A DNA stretch of 64,000 bases from Ophiosphaerella korrae (taxonomy: Eukaryota; Ascomycota; Dothideomycetes; Pleosporales; Phaeosphaeriaceae). Location of the stretch: the NCBI GenBank assembly GCA_028456385.1, contig JALNQF010000184.1:1-64000 (forward strand), in the 5' to 3' direction. A program made the position numbers and the translations under genes. Shown one piece after another: positions 11,836 to 22,551 of the stretch; position 1 is the stretch's first letter, and each line of letters starts with the position of its first letter. Under the pieces are notes generated by a model. The model made no database searches, was not told where the DNA came from, and saw only the letters and a program-made list of their open reading frames with translations.

Positions 11836-12429
11836 TGCGGCGGATTTGGGCGGGCGGGTCCCGCCTGTTTGAGAGCTTGACAATGCGGCTTTGAAGAGAT
11901 GGAGAGGGTCTGTGTAGTCGGCGGCAACGGGAAGCACGCAGGGGCAATGCCGACAAGCAAGCTGTGCTGCTGCCGACGGCGACGAGTCACGGTTCGAGGT
12001 CAATTACAGTATCAGGGCAGAGGCGAACGAAAGTTAGAAGAATGACATAAGCACAATGGGCTTTGCATGCTGCAGATGGCCGCAGTGCAGCTGTAGGCTC
12101 GGCGCGTGAGGACAACGGCATGGCCATGGACGTTCTACACGGATATTGCCAAGCAGCGAGGGTTTGCCTTAGCGTGCGTCCGCCTAAACTCCGTCCGGTC
12201 CTCGTCTACAACACCACCTCAATTCCTACCTGCTCGAGTTAATAACAAGAGTCACAGAGGAGTGCGCATGCCAAAGCCATTATTTTCATAGGAAATGCCT
12301 TGATTATGGTGCTACGACCATATCTTACAAATACCTATCTGGACGCCAAAACACCCATCCAAATGCTTAACCTTCTTGGTATCATCCCTTTCGTTGCTAG
12401 CCCGAATCACCTCTCCTACCGAGACCAGT
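11836..12429. other. Intergenic: AP-2 alpha promoter and metallothionein-like gene 3' region
   Basis: About 590 bp. It should hold the AP-2 alpha 5' UTR and promoter (GC-rich near 11.84-12.0 kb) and the 3' UTR of the small Cys-rich gene. Short forward-strand frames at 12106-12291 and 12300-12509 have no family resemblance and run against the spliced gene. Confidence 0.45.
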
Positions 12430-12773
12430 TTATTTCTTGGTCGTATAGTCAGTTTCAAGAGCTGAGGAGCCACTGCTCTCGCTACGGCCACAGGTGCACG
12501 AATCTATAAATTCATCAGCGATGGGTGATGAAATTGTTGTGGTAGAGCCATACCCTGAGCCCGCTTTCCGCATGCACATGTGATGGAGGGGAGCTTGTTC
12601 TCAGTGACAGCCTTGTCACATGCTGTGCTCGTGTTAGTTTGTGCTACGTCATACCAAACAGATGACTTGAGAAAAGACGTACTGCATTGAAGAGCAGGCT
12701 GCTTGCCACAGGAGCAGGTTGCCTCCTTAGCGCAAACGCAGTCGCCGCCGTTGTTGCGTCCACAGCAAGTCAT
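12430..12773 (-). CDS. Small cysteine-rich metallothionein-like protein (DUF7871-type)
   Basis: Three short exons: 12683-12773, 12554-12622 and 12430-12503, giving 77 aa. Splicing removes a 60-nt and a 50-nt intron and joins Cys motifs: MTCCGRNNGGDCVCAKEATCSCGK at the start, then CTCDKA, ITCACGKRA, and SCTCGRSES, ending LETDYTTKK. There are 12 or more cysteines in CxC, CC and CxxC arrangements. This is the layout of a widespread small fungal protein resembling metallothioneins. Relatives that I remember have an additional CSCRARPAGQC-like block, which is absent here, so this copy looks shortened. A role in metal binding or metal stress is inferred from cysteine spacing only. Unspliced, the frame would lose the third Cys block. 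Confidence 0.82.
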
Positions 12774-13290
12774 TGTGTTGGTGTTGGTGATGGTGTTGAG
12801 TGTGAAGGGAGGTGAGTGTGGATAATTGTAGAAGGCGGTTCAAGATTGATGTAGACAGTGTTGCCGACGAGAGTTGAAGGATAAATTCAAGAAAATACGG
12901 CCTTGGTCGCTCTTCTTTATACCCTTTGCTCGTGGAGCTCTGTCTCCAGGCTGCGTCAACCCGGACCCTGTCTGGTAAGAGCAGAATCAGGTGATCTATG
13001 AAATCGACCAATCAGAGCGCACTTGATTACACCCGGCAGGCTGACGAAGTGACTTTTTGAGGCTCAATGCGCCACCTGATAATTCATTAGAAACGGCAAA
13101 GGTACTATTTGTTGGAGATCAAAATGAACCCATTATCTGATGCCCTGATCTCTGCCCTGCCTGAAGTGACTTTCTGCCAAACAGCATTTTTTGGCGGGCT
13201 AAAATGTCCTTCACTTAGACGTCATATCCACAGGCCAGCGAAACGTCAATGGACCCATTAATATTCATGCTGTCACGGCCTTGGGAGCAC
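12774..13290. other. Intergenic, promoter of the Cys-rich gene
   Basis: About 520 bp upstream of the metallothionein-like start and downstream of the armadillo-protein stop. The first 80 bp 5' of the start is rich in CACAACACCAACACCATCACC-type C/A sequence on the coding strand, common just before starts of highly expressed fungal genes. GACGTCA-like (13217) and AGGGGC-like words occur but are not firm sites. Confidence 0.4.
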
Positions 13291-15430
13291 CTAGCTAACC
13301 ATGAGCTTCCCCAGGAAATCTTGAAGACTAACAACTCGATCCCTCAGTGCCTCATCACTCTCATCACCCTGTACCGTATTAGTAACCTCATAACAACATG
13401 ACCGATGAACCACTTACCCAATGATTCTGCAGCGCCTGCAGCAAGACCATTGCATTCTGATAGTCCCTCCCAGCAGCCTGTCCTTGCTGCTCAACGCCTC
13501 CATCCTTCCCCTCCGCAAACTCCTTGATAGCCTCAAGCAGCCCGCCATCTTCCTTGAGTTCTTCGATAACCCTTGCTGCACCTTGAGGCGACTGAGCCAT
13601 GAGTCCAAGACCTAGCAAACCCTCTGATCTTGCATCAGCATAAAATCGCTGACGCACTAGCTTAGCCAATGGTCTTGCAACATTTTCACACTCAAACATG
13701 CGTTTTCTAGTTGCATCAACATCGATCCCTGCATCTGCACCCACGCGCCCGAGACATCGCAGAATCGCAACAATTGTTCGCCCCGCCTCTACCATGATGT
13801 TTTTCATCGTGGTGCTGGGTAGAGGGGCTGTAGGCTGGAAAGACTGCTTGACCAAAGTACTCAAACACGATGGCCCATTCGTAACAGATCGCAAAGGTAA
13901 CTCCCCTGGTTCTCCTCTTCTTTCACCAACCCTGTACATAACAACACGCTCGATATTTTTAGTGTTGTTTGTGACAAGCTTGCACAGTAGTGCAGCAATC
14001 TCACCGCGAACAACGGGATCGCGAAAACGCGGGTCGTCGGGGTACTGGTGGAGAAAATTGTGGCATGCTTCGATGATACGGGCATCTCCTAGTTCAGTCC
14101 GGTTGGCTTCAGGGAATGCGAGGTGGCGCACGAAACCGAGTGCGGCGTAGAGAAGCGCGGATTGTTTGCCAGAGAAGAGAATGTCCCGGAGGGGTAGATG
14201 TAGTTCCATGTTTTTGACCATGTCGATGCAAACTTCATCGGACATTGCTAAATTACCGAGCATGACGCATACGCATACCGTTGATGGGTTTAGATATGTT
14301 GAATAACTGAGTTTTGATTTGATTTTCTCAACAACGGGACTTCGGGTAGTAAAGATCTGAGCGAAGGCATCGGTTGCAGATAATGCAGAGATTGAGTTGA
14401 TGAGTTGGGAGAGGAGAAGAACCGTTGTTTCTTCAGATGGAGGGGTTTCGTTTGTTTTCGTAATGGCTAGTTCCCGGTACACAGCTTCAATCTCAGAAGG
14501 TGTGAGGTGAGATTCGAAGTCAAACATGAGCATCACTAGATCTTCGAGGAAGTCTGGAGTAACAACCTTTTGCTGGAATTCCGGGTCTTGGAGATAGTGG
14601 ACTATTATGGCGATGTACTCATGAAAGTGATCTTCATCGTACCGTAACGCTACTTTTACCAGGTCAGTGAAGACTATAAACGAGTCTGAATCTTTCAGTT
14701 GCTCTGCCGTAAGTTGTCCACTCGTCCAAGAGAGTAGATCGACGGCGTAATCGAGAGCCTCTTCGGGCATTTTCTTGTGAAGAAGCTTGTCGGCGATCGT
14801 AACATCTAATCTTAGAAGTGCTGCTGCAGTCTTTGCAGAGTCTATTCGCGTGAGTGATTGGGGTTTGGCTACAGCGATATAACTTACCATAGTCATTACA
14901 GAGATTGAAAAGTACTATGAGAGTGATAGCGACCAGGCTCTCATCCGATAGTAACAATGCCAGTTTTTGTAGGCCCTTTGTCACGATTTCACGATTTAAG
15001 TCTAATAAGATGTCAACCTAGCACTCTCTGATGTTGAATGGTGATGCAAGTACCATTATCAGCAACGGTGTTACCAATGACGCGAAGATACTGTTTCTGT
15101 AAAGATGTCGTCGCAGAGTCTGAATCCAAATCATCTAGGGCTAAGGCTAGGATACCTGCCTCTCTGAAGGATGTCTGCCATTGCTCTATGCTAGTATTAG
15201 CCGGCACAATTGTACCTGTAGTTATAACCTCTCTCCTTACTTTGCTTGCCAACAGCTGTGCCGAGAGCCTGGAATGCCTTTTCTAAATCATCAGTATCTC
15301 GATCTGCCTGCAATGCCTGCAGAGTATTCTTGACATCGTAGAGAGCGGCCTCTTGAGTTTCGGACGCCTGATCGAGCAAGAAATCCAATTGTCTGAGAAA
15401 TTCAGTAGAATCTTTTTGAGTTATAGCCAT
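13291..15430 (-). CDS. Armadillo-repeat protein, SmgGDS (RAP1GDS1)-like GTPase regulator
   Basis: Five exons: 15241-15430, 15054-15215, 14888-15001, 13418-14841 and 13291-13368, giving about 655 aa. Spliced frame restores YLRVIGNTVADNDLNREIV and LFNLCNDYDSAKTAAALLRL, the Gly-Asn...Asp-Asn pattern and 'NLCNDY' pattern of SmgGDS-type armadillo repeats. Further repeats follow (MLGNLAMSDEVCIDMVK, YAALGFVRHLAFPEANRTEL, VRGEIAALLCKLVTNN). SmgGDS proteins bind prenylated small GTPases in the cytosol and promote nucleotide exchange or trafficking; the fungal role is inferred. The junction between exons 1 and 2 is odd: the only in-frame GT-AG solution removes 25 nt (15216-15240), so a frameshift in this copy or in the sequence is an alternative. 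The last intron (13369-13417) has a CTAATAC branch site. Confidence 0.75.
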
Positions 15431-15834
15431 CTTTTGAAAGATGTAAAAAGTAGTGCGTGCAGTGCTTGCTTAAGTATTCATCGTTCGGAGAGGTGCTAAC
15501 TATAATAGGACAGTGATAACGAGATTCAATATGCTAAATCTCGAGTGACAAATCCCAACTTGTACCCTCAAAACGCTCTTAACATGAAGTTGATTACAAG
15601 CTTGAGGTATTAATTCTAGGCAACAAGTGGTGACGCTGCAAACCTGTCGAGTTGCTCAGCGCCATCGGCTAGCCTGGCAGGGATCCGGCTAGACTTCCCC
15701 CACAAGTCAACCAGATCCTTGGCGCGACTTTTGAGATCTGGCACCGCTCCTGTGCACCACGACATCGACCCGTGTATAATCCTGCAGCCCATTGACTCCA
15801 TCCTCTCATTAATCTCGAGATAAAATCCACCAAT
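15431..15834. other. Divergent promoter between armadillo gene and DPM3
   Basis: About 400 bp shared by two genes that point away from each other. A 78-codon reverse frame at 15616-15852 overlaps the DPM3 start codon and begins with TTG rather than ATG; it has no recognisable domain and is not called. Confidence 0.5.
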
Positions 15835-16220
15835 ATGACGCGCGCACAGCAAACGATTAGCATTGCGATGCTACTGACTTCCGTACACATCTTCGCCCCT
15901 TGAACCGCAACACAGCGGCTAACATATCCTCAGTTATACCTCGCGGTATTTACGGAGGTCGTTCCATTCCCCGAGAAGATCCAAAAAGAGATTGTCCCTG
16001 TTGTACGTTTAGCCTCGAATGCAACAAGTTACGTAACCTGACTATGCAACAGCTTCCATTCTGGGCTCTCGTCTCCTTTGGTGCCTATCTCCTCTTCAAG
16101 CTTGGCTTGGGAGTCTTCACGTTCAACGATGTCCCCGAGGCATATAAAGAGTTGCAGGCGCAGATACAAGAGGCAAGAAAGGATCTGAAGTCCAAGGGGG
16201 TGGACGTCGGCGAGGACTAG
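15835..16220 (+). CDS. DPM3: Dolichol-phosphate mannosyltransferase subunit 3
   Basis: Three exons: 15835-15882, 15934-16002 and 16053-16220, giving 94 aa, normal for the family. Spliced product starts MTRAQQTISIAMLLTS, continues LYLAVFTEVVPFPEKI, then LPFWALVSFGAYLLFKLGLG, and ends with the conserved VFTFNDVPEAYKELQAQI helix. Two N-terminal membrane helices anchor the protein in the ER. The C-terminal cytosolic part tethers the catalytic subunit DPM1, which makes dolichol-phosphate-mannose for N-glycans, O-mannosylation and GPI anchors. Both introns have clear donors (GTACAC, GTACGT) and acceptors (TCAG, ACAG). The longer unspliced frame starting at 15900 lacks the first helix and is not the product. 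Confidence 0.95.
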
Positions 16221-16374
16221 GAGGGTTGGGCAAGGATATGAATATTGGGGAGTATGGCCGCCGCCGCAAGGTGGGAGATCATGGCACTGATATACCATCG
16301 CGCTGTTCAACAAGATTTTTGGTTAATTGATCAGTGTGCACCTTCAGTGTGCATGCTAGGTAATCCAACAGGTT

Positions 16375-17153
16375 TCACTGCTCCTTCTTATGCATCATCT
16401 TAAGCTTTTTCTCCGTCCTCATAAATTCTCTGATGCCCACGGGTATATCGTCAAATAAGCTCTCTGAGCCTTGGCTTTCCTGCATCCCCCAGTTTGATTC
16501 ACTCCCACCACCATCATCGTCCATGCTAACGGCAACATGGCTCGGCATACTACTCCCTGCTACCATCTGTCCAGTTCCCACCCCCTCCTTCCTTTGTGCT
16601 TGCATGGATGCTCTAGCTAGTTTACTCTGCTCTGCCCATTCCTCCATTTCGTCTCTATACATGTCCCATACGCAGTTGACGCAGCCGGACATGCAGCAAT
16701 TATCTGGCTCTTCTGGCTTGGGCGGTACGCTTACACCAGCAATGACTCGAGAGGCTGCTTCTGATTTCCTTCGGCGTTCATCCGCGCCGTCGATCTTAGA
16801 GCCGAAGACCATGCGCGCCTTTTTGAGAGTGCGCTCTTTTTCGGATTTAGGAAGGGGTTCTAGTGGTGCTGATTCGGGCGGAGTCCTTGTTAATGGTTGA
16901 ATTTGAGACATTCGCTTTTTGAGCATTTCTAGAAATAGTTAGTTTGATTTGTTCAATTTCACATTCTTGTTTGGTATGCCGGACCTGCGTAGAAGCCAGT
17001 GATAGGTCTGGCTTGTTCACCCGCTGGTGCTATATAACCCTTATGGCGGTGTTGTATCCGATCGCTATTCTGCAACCCCAGCCTCTTGTTTAAAGTTGTA
17101 GTATAAGTTCTACGTAGTGCTCTAATGCAACATATGCAGAGATTGTCAGACAT
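16375..17153 (-). CDS. Oxidoreductase-like domain protein (OXLD1-type), mitochondrial
   Basis: Two exons: 16985-17153 and 16375-16928, giving 240 aa. Exon 1 codes a basic leader with Arg, Thr and Leu (ALRRTYTTTLNKRLGLQ), a likely mitochondrial targeting peptide. The core motif is PPKPEEPDNCCMSGCVNCVW followed by DMYRDEMEEW, the signature of the oxidoreductase-like N-terminal domain with four conserved cysteines (CC-x3-C-x2-C). The C-terminus is Ser/Gly-rich with DIPVGIREFMRTEKKL. Human OXLD1 and relatives are mitochondrial, and their chemistry is not established. The intron 16929-16984 has a CTAAC branch site and TTCTAG acceptor and joins FYA to EMLKKR. Confidence 0.85.
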
Positions 17154-17471
17154 GGTTGGGTGGTAGGATGTAGCGCAAGAGTTGTAGACACTCAGATATA
17201 ACAATGAACTAGGAACGAGGCCTAAGAAAACTTTTACGCTTTAACATGCTTTCTCTTCAAGATCGAACCTCGTGAATATGAGCTTAGTGACCTTTATGAA
17301 TGAACATGGAATGGAGCCCGAAAGACGTCATTTTGCGGCCTCGGCAAAAACCGCTCTCGAACGCCGACAGGGTCTCCAACCAAACAACAACTCGCCGTCG
17401 CGTCGCCCAATCCGCCACAACACGCGATCTCCCTGAACCGTATTACTACAAAACCTACAATATTCGCAATC
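17154..17471. promoter_or_regulatory. Bidirectional promoter region
   Basis: Roughly 320 bp lie between the OXLD1-type start (reverse) and the coiled-coil protein start (forward), so both promoters must lie here. No TATA or well-defined operator was recognised. Confidence 0.4.
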
Positions 17472-19043
17472 ATGGATGAGCCTGCGCGTAAAAGAAGAAA
17501 AACTACTTCGCCGCCCTCAAGTCCGCTGCGGAAGCCCCCAAGACGACCTTCTTTCGCCTCGCCTACCAAAGCAAGTTTGGCGCGCAACTACCCAAACCTC
17601 GTTCTATCCCGGCCTATTTCAGCCGGAGCAACTTCTCGGCCTAGTAGTCCTGGCAATACATTACCTCAAGGGGGAAAATCTGGTGCTTTCACATTTGGGG
17701 AGAGCAAAGTACAAGAAGAATTGAGTCAAGAAGTAGCGCAAGACGATACGTTGCAAAACACCCTCCCGGCCACGCAGAATTTGACACCTCGCTCCAAGAG
17801 CGCTCCATCTCAATCAGGCGCAGCAGAACTTTCAAGAACACCACCCCAACAAAGTCCATCTCGTGGCATTTTATTCTCCTCACCGAGCAAACGGCCACCA
17901 CGAATAAGGAGTCCCTCCAAACGACTGCCAGTCCAGCAATCTTCAAGTCTCTCTCTTGAAGAACACGATTCGCATGATGCACATGGTGAGGAGCGAGTGG
18001 AACAGAAGCAACCTCCAGACCCGGAGGTGGAGAAACGAAAGCAAGAAAAAGCACGACTTGAACGCGAATTATCAGAATTAGAGTCTCAGTCGTCAAGATA
18101 CATTGAAGAGATTACGAAAGAGCAGCGGAGGAGTGCAGCGGAGGTATTGCGGCCCTCTGACCGATCAGCCTTGGAAGACTTCATTGCCAAAATTAGCGGT
18201 GCGAGTAGTCAGGCCGAGGATGTAGTGCCTGTGTCGACGCTGCTCTGTTCGTTTTTGCCATTCTCCGTCGTTACAACGCCCCAACCGCAATCAAAAGAAA
18301 AAGAAAATCTGGTCCCGTCACATCGACCAATCGAACTTGTAGATCCTTTGCGATATCTTGAGATGTTCACTTCCTTCAAAATATCTACACAATTAAGTCT
18401 TCCTCAGAGTAGGAGCTCGTTACAAAATCACGCCCATCAGAAGCACACAATTAACATTGTCGGCCCTCAAAAGCTTCTGGCTGCCCAAATCACTGTCATT
18501 ATCAATACGCAGGCAAATGAAATCATTGACATGAACATCATCGACCTATCACCATGGGCAGAACTGGAGCTTGGCACTTTTTTACGCAAACGTGCCGAGG
18601 AAAAAGATCTTGGTAATGGTTGCTGGGGCCTTGACTCATACTGGATAATCGCACAAAAACGAGCGCAATATTGGAACCGTTGCGAGACGGCCTTCGCGCA
18701 TCTTCTCACTAGCCAAACGGACGAAGATATGGAGAATAGGCGTCCCCTAGCAACAAATGATACCAAGATGACACGTAAAGAGCTCAACCGACACCTGGGG
18801 CGCGATGGTCTAGTGCTACAAGACAAGCATGTTCTGCTGAAGGTTAATTGGCGAATATTCTTCGATTGGACGGGCGAGGCGGAATCAGATGTCACGGTCG
18901 AGACGGCGTTTCCGAGTGCGTGGACAGAGGCTGATGCCAGCCGTGCATTGAGAAAAGTGCCCAAGACATTTGCATCATTGGTGCAGAGCAGAGGGGCGTT
19001 TGAAGCAACCAAAGTGGTTGCTGCGCTGTTATTTTCGCAGTAG
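17472..19043 (+). CDS. Conserved coiled-coil protein, possible inner-kinetochore component
   Basis: Single exon, 523 aa. The N-terminal 170 residues are basic and Ser/Pro-rich (RKRRKTTSPPSSPLRKPPRR, repeated SPSKR/SPSRG phospho-site-like motifs), typical of nuclear proteins. A coiled coil follows (EKRKQEKARLERELSELESQ). After that comes a folded C-terminal region with conserved-looking blocks LRYLEMFTSFKIST, DLSPWAELELGTFLRKR, SYWIIAQKRAQYWNRCETAF, HVLLKVNWRIFFDWTGEAES and KVPKTFASLVQSRGAFEATK. This coiled coil plus mixed alpha/beta end is reminiscent of fungal COMA/CENP-O/P kinetochore proteins, but I cannot assign a family from motifs alone. Gene reality is strong (long frame, sensible architecture); function is a guess. 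Confidence 0.85.
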   Translation: MDEPARKRRKTTSPPSSPLRKPPRRPSFASPTKASLARNYPNLVLSRPISAGATSRPSSPGNTLPQGGKSGAFTFGESKVQEELSQEVAQDDTLQNTLPATQNLTPRSKSAPSQSGAAELSRTPPQQSPSRGILFSSPSKRPPRIRSPSKRLPVQQSSSLSLEEHDSHDAHGEERVEQKQPPDPEVEKRKQEKARLERELSELESQSSRYIEEITKEQRRSAAEVLRPSDRSALEDFIAKISGASSQAEDVVPVSTLLCSFLPFSVVTTPQPQSKEKENLVPSHRPIELVDPLRYLEMFTSFKISTQLSLPQSRSSLQNHAHQKHTINIVGPQKLLAAQITVIINTQANEIIDMNIIDLSPWAELELGTFLRKRAEEKDLGNGCWGLDSYWIIAQKRAQYWNRCETAFAHLLTSQTDEDMENRRPLATNDTKMTRKELNRHLGRDGLVLQDKHVLLKVNWRIFFDWTGEAESDVTVETAFPSAWTEADASRALRKVPKTFASLVQSRGAFEATKVVAALLFSQ

Positions 19044-21276
19044 ACTTACGCAGGCGCACAGTCCCCTGTCCTGATACATACGACAACCGATGTACTCTCC
19101 CAAGATCCGACGTTGTCACTGCTCAAAGCAGATTCGGAATACTCATGACCTTACGACGTCATTGATTGCGAAAGAATAAACGTCATTCAATCCTATCACC
19201 TCGCTTTAATCTGTAAATATGATCAAATAGAACATTTCCGAGTAGAAAAACAGCTGAAACAAGCCGCGCCATCCGTACTCCTCTGCTACAGGTAATTGCT
19301 TGGATCGGAATTGCTCATCAAACTGTCCCCGGCTGACGCGGTCCGTACCGCAGCGAAAAAGAAAGTATTTGAATCACGTCACGATCTTCGGATAGTCGGG
19401 CTTCTTCCCCACACCGATGTCTATGTCTGGGCATCTCAGAATTAATTGTGCGAAAGTTTATATCCATAGCACGTGTGATTCCGAATGCAATAGGATATAT
19501 ATATGCATATTACACGACTCGTGTTTAGTTGTGCGGTGACGTGGTTTCTATTTTAGCTGTGATTGAAACCTAGACATTGCATAAACATCAACGATCTAAT
19601 CTTCTCAGTGTTAGGTCCATCCCATTGAAGCAAATAATATTACTTTTGTTTTGAGCGATACATGCACTTTGCACATGAGCTTCGGCAACGTTTGTTGATG
19701 GTCGGGCCGGTTTCAACTATGTGATTGCTTTTGGCCGTTGCCAATCATACGATGGAGCGGGATCAAAACCGCAGAACGATTGTACCTGCGCCCCGCAAAC
19801 TGGATCAGATAGCCATTCTGATATCAGCGCCAAATTCGAAATTCAAGTTGTGGAGTGTAACCATGGCGTTCGAGATATCAGGAAGACCATTGTACTACAG
19901 ACCTCCTCCTCCTCCTCCCCTACTTGAAACCCAAGTTTTCGTCTTGTTGCTCTCAACACGAATTTGATTTGATTGTTTTTTTTTCTTTGGGTTTCTGCCC
20001 TTGTGTGATTGTGACCAAGCTACTTTCTTTGCGTGTTCCAACACGCGTCCCGGGGTTTGCGCATGTTGTGCCAAAAGCCACAGCAATGCGAGGCATGGGG
20101 CGTTGGTGTGTCGGTTAGACCAGCGTGCTTGGCAAGTCTAAGTTCTCACCAACGTCAATCCATGCCTCTAATCTTGCCACCCTGGAGTACACCTTCTGTG
20201 CAACTCCATCTGTCATTGCTGGTATCGTATCTACCCAAGGCTTGAACATGGCGAATTGCGCCACCCCGTGCCGCATGAACCCAATCACCCATGCCGGAAA
20301 CTGATTCAATTATTAGCCTAGGTTTAGCCTAGAACGTAATCATCCCGAGATCACTCCGTACCGCGCTTGAAACGAACCGTAACATGGCCTCCCGCACCCT
20401 GTTGCGGGGCGGGATATCTTCCTTCTGACTTGTGCCCAGCTATTATGAAGTCGTCAAGCTAGTCATCACTCCGCCTGGAAGCCAGGAGGTGAACCCCAGA
20501 AGATCTTCACCTGAGGGTTCTTTCGCGCTGGTCTCTCTCGGACCGCGCGTGCCTACCGTTCCACCGATTTGGGTCGTGCTCACATGCGATCCGTTCCATC
20601 TCGCAAAGGATCCGATTCGTTACATGGCTAAGACTTGTAAATAAGCCTGCTCAACTTGCAGCCAAATGTGGTTTTTTGCCTATATCACACACTGCTTGGG
20701 TAAGGCGAAATGGAATGGGGACCTCAGCCCAACAAGGAGACATCATGTAGCGGTAAGCGAATAGACATCGGGGCTGTCCCTTTTCTTGCCCCGTTACCGT
20801 CTCTCCTGCAGACCTGGGATCCACCTCAAACTTTAAAAACGCAAGGCACATACGGGGGACTAGGTGATGGCTAGTGAGGTTGACGCTCCCGGTGGCTTCC
20901 ACGCTCCGGGTTTCATACTGAACTGCGGCTATACTCCCCAACCGCACACGAAAAGTCGGAATCGCAGCCGTGATATACGGCAGGCATTGCAGCAACGAGC
21001 TGGCCAAGCCATTATAGCAAGTTTTCGAGACTAGAATACCGAGTAGCTCGACTATATCACAAAGCCTAACATTATAGCCTCGTCATGTAATAGCCTTGTA
21101 GATATATGTGTACAAGCCATATTACGTTGCCGTACAGCTCCGAGCCGCTTCCGTGTTTTGTCTGTGATTTGATTCGGCAAGATTATGCGCCGTGAGCATA
21201 TATGCCAGCCGGCCTTCGAAGCACGCGACCCCTACTTTCAGGTATTGCTCTTTACCGCATTGCCCTGACCTTCAAC
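19044..21276. other. Long intergenic region without recognised genes
   Basis: About 2.2 kb. Both strands were read; the open frames present (up to 118 codons at 20651-21007, reverse) show no domain, no signal peptide plus conserved Cys, and no joining exons. A CTCCTCCTCCTCC tract lies at about 19904-19920 and a T-run at 19977-19985. The 21.0-21.27 kb part should hold the promoter of the second rhodopsin-like gene. Confidence 0.5.
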
Positions 21277-22551
21277 ATGCCTTTAGAAGGGTTGGTTCGA
21301 CAGAACCTGCTGGTGGGCGTGTCAACCGCCCTGACAGCGATCTCAGGTAAGGCGTTTGGACGCATGTAACTCCTTGCCTTGCCAGCCAGCTAATCACTCA
21401 GCCATGTCCAGTGATCATCATCAGTCTCCGCATATACACACGCACCGTCATCCTCAAAAACATAGGAAAAGACGACTATACAATGCTAGCGGCGGTATTC
21501 TTCAACCTTGGGTACCTCGCCTGCATATTCGTCCTTCGGGCCAATGGCTCCGGATTCAGTAGAAACGTCCTATCACTCGACCAAATGACAACCATAACCA
21601 AAATCACATATGCGATTGAGATGATCTACTACGTTGCCGTCAACGCCATCAAAATCTCAATCGTATTCTTCTATCTCCGCATAGGTAAAACATTCCTCAC
21701 CACTTCCCCCCCCCAACCACATCCCCCATACTAACTCAAACCCTCCCGCCCCAAAAAGCCGTCGAAAGAACCTTCGAGCTCCTCTGCCTCGCCACACTCT
21801 ACTTCCTCTGCACCTTCTGCGCAATCTGCGTCATCGTAATTGCAATGCAGTGCATCCCCATCCACAAATTTTGGGACTTCACCGGCCTCGTGCAAGGCAC
21901 CTGCATCAACACTAATGTCTTCATCTTCAGTACGTCCCCTCCCCCCCCCCTCGCTCTCCCGCACACCAAAAACTAACCTCCTCGGCCAATAGCCACTAGC
22001 TTCGCTAACATAGCCCTCGACATCTGGATCCTCGTCCTCCCTGCCAAACTTCTCCTCAGCATCCAACGCCCCACAGGCGAAAGAACAGCGCTACTAGCTG
22101 TCTTCGCGCTGGGCGCGTTTTCGTGCATCGCATCGCTGTTACGCATCTACTCGGTGTACATCTTTGCTTCTGTACGTCCCCCCCTCATCCCACGTACCGC
22201 CAGTTCCTCAAAGCTAATCTGCACCCTTTCTCGCCCCCTTCCCAACAGTCCAAAGACCCATTCTCAGCCAGCGTCGCAATAAACACGTGGTCGATGATCG
22301 AGATCAACGTCGGCATATGGTGCGCGAGCATACCGTCGCTCAAGGCGCTTTTTTCGCGGGCACAAAGGGAGCGCAGGGTAATGGCGGCGGGGTATCAGTA
22401 TCATGGGAGTGGGATGAGCGGGGTGAAGAGGGGGTTGGGGATGGGGGAGCGGGGCACGGTTATCGAGGAGTACGGGATGAGGGGGATGGGGGGGATTCGG
22501 GCGAGGGGGGAGAGTAGGGAGCGGATTGTGGAGCTGGGGAGGGTGGTGTGA
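21277..22551 (+). CDS. Pth11-like rhodopsin-domain integral membrane protein (second copy type)
   Basis: Five exons: 21277-21346, 21412-21684, 21759-21929, 21993-22171 and 22249-22551, giving 331 aa. Phase is kept at every junction (GTAAGG, GTAAAA, GTACGT and GTACGT donors). Spliced product shows the family pattern: VIIISLRIYTRTVILKNIGK, DDYTMLAAVFF, YAIEMIYYVAVNAIKISIVF FYLRI (helix), VIAMQCIPIHKFWD, CINTNVFIF, IALDIWILVLPAKLLL and WSMIEINVGIWCASIPSLKA. Seven transmembrane helices are expected. The last 65 residues are Gly/Arg/Met-rich and cytoplasmic. It is only distantly like the gene at 1.1-2.7 kb and carries no CFEM domain. A role in sensing at the plasma membrane is inferred from the family. 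Confidence 0.88.

Noticed and set aside
15616..15852. 78-codon reverse frame overlapping the DPM3 start
   Set aside because: No ATG start, no domain, and it overlaps the first exon of a firmly identified gene.
15900..16220. Unspliced 106-codon frame for DPM3
   Set aside because: It reads through an intron and lacks the conserved N-terminal helix; the three-exon model restores the full family sequence.
20651..21007. 118-codon reverse frame at 20.65-21.0 kb
   Set aside because: No domain, no signal peptide, no conserved-looking pattern; normal for a random frame in GC-balanced DNA.
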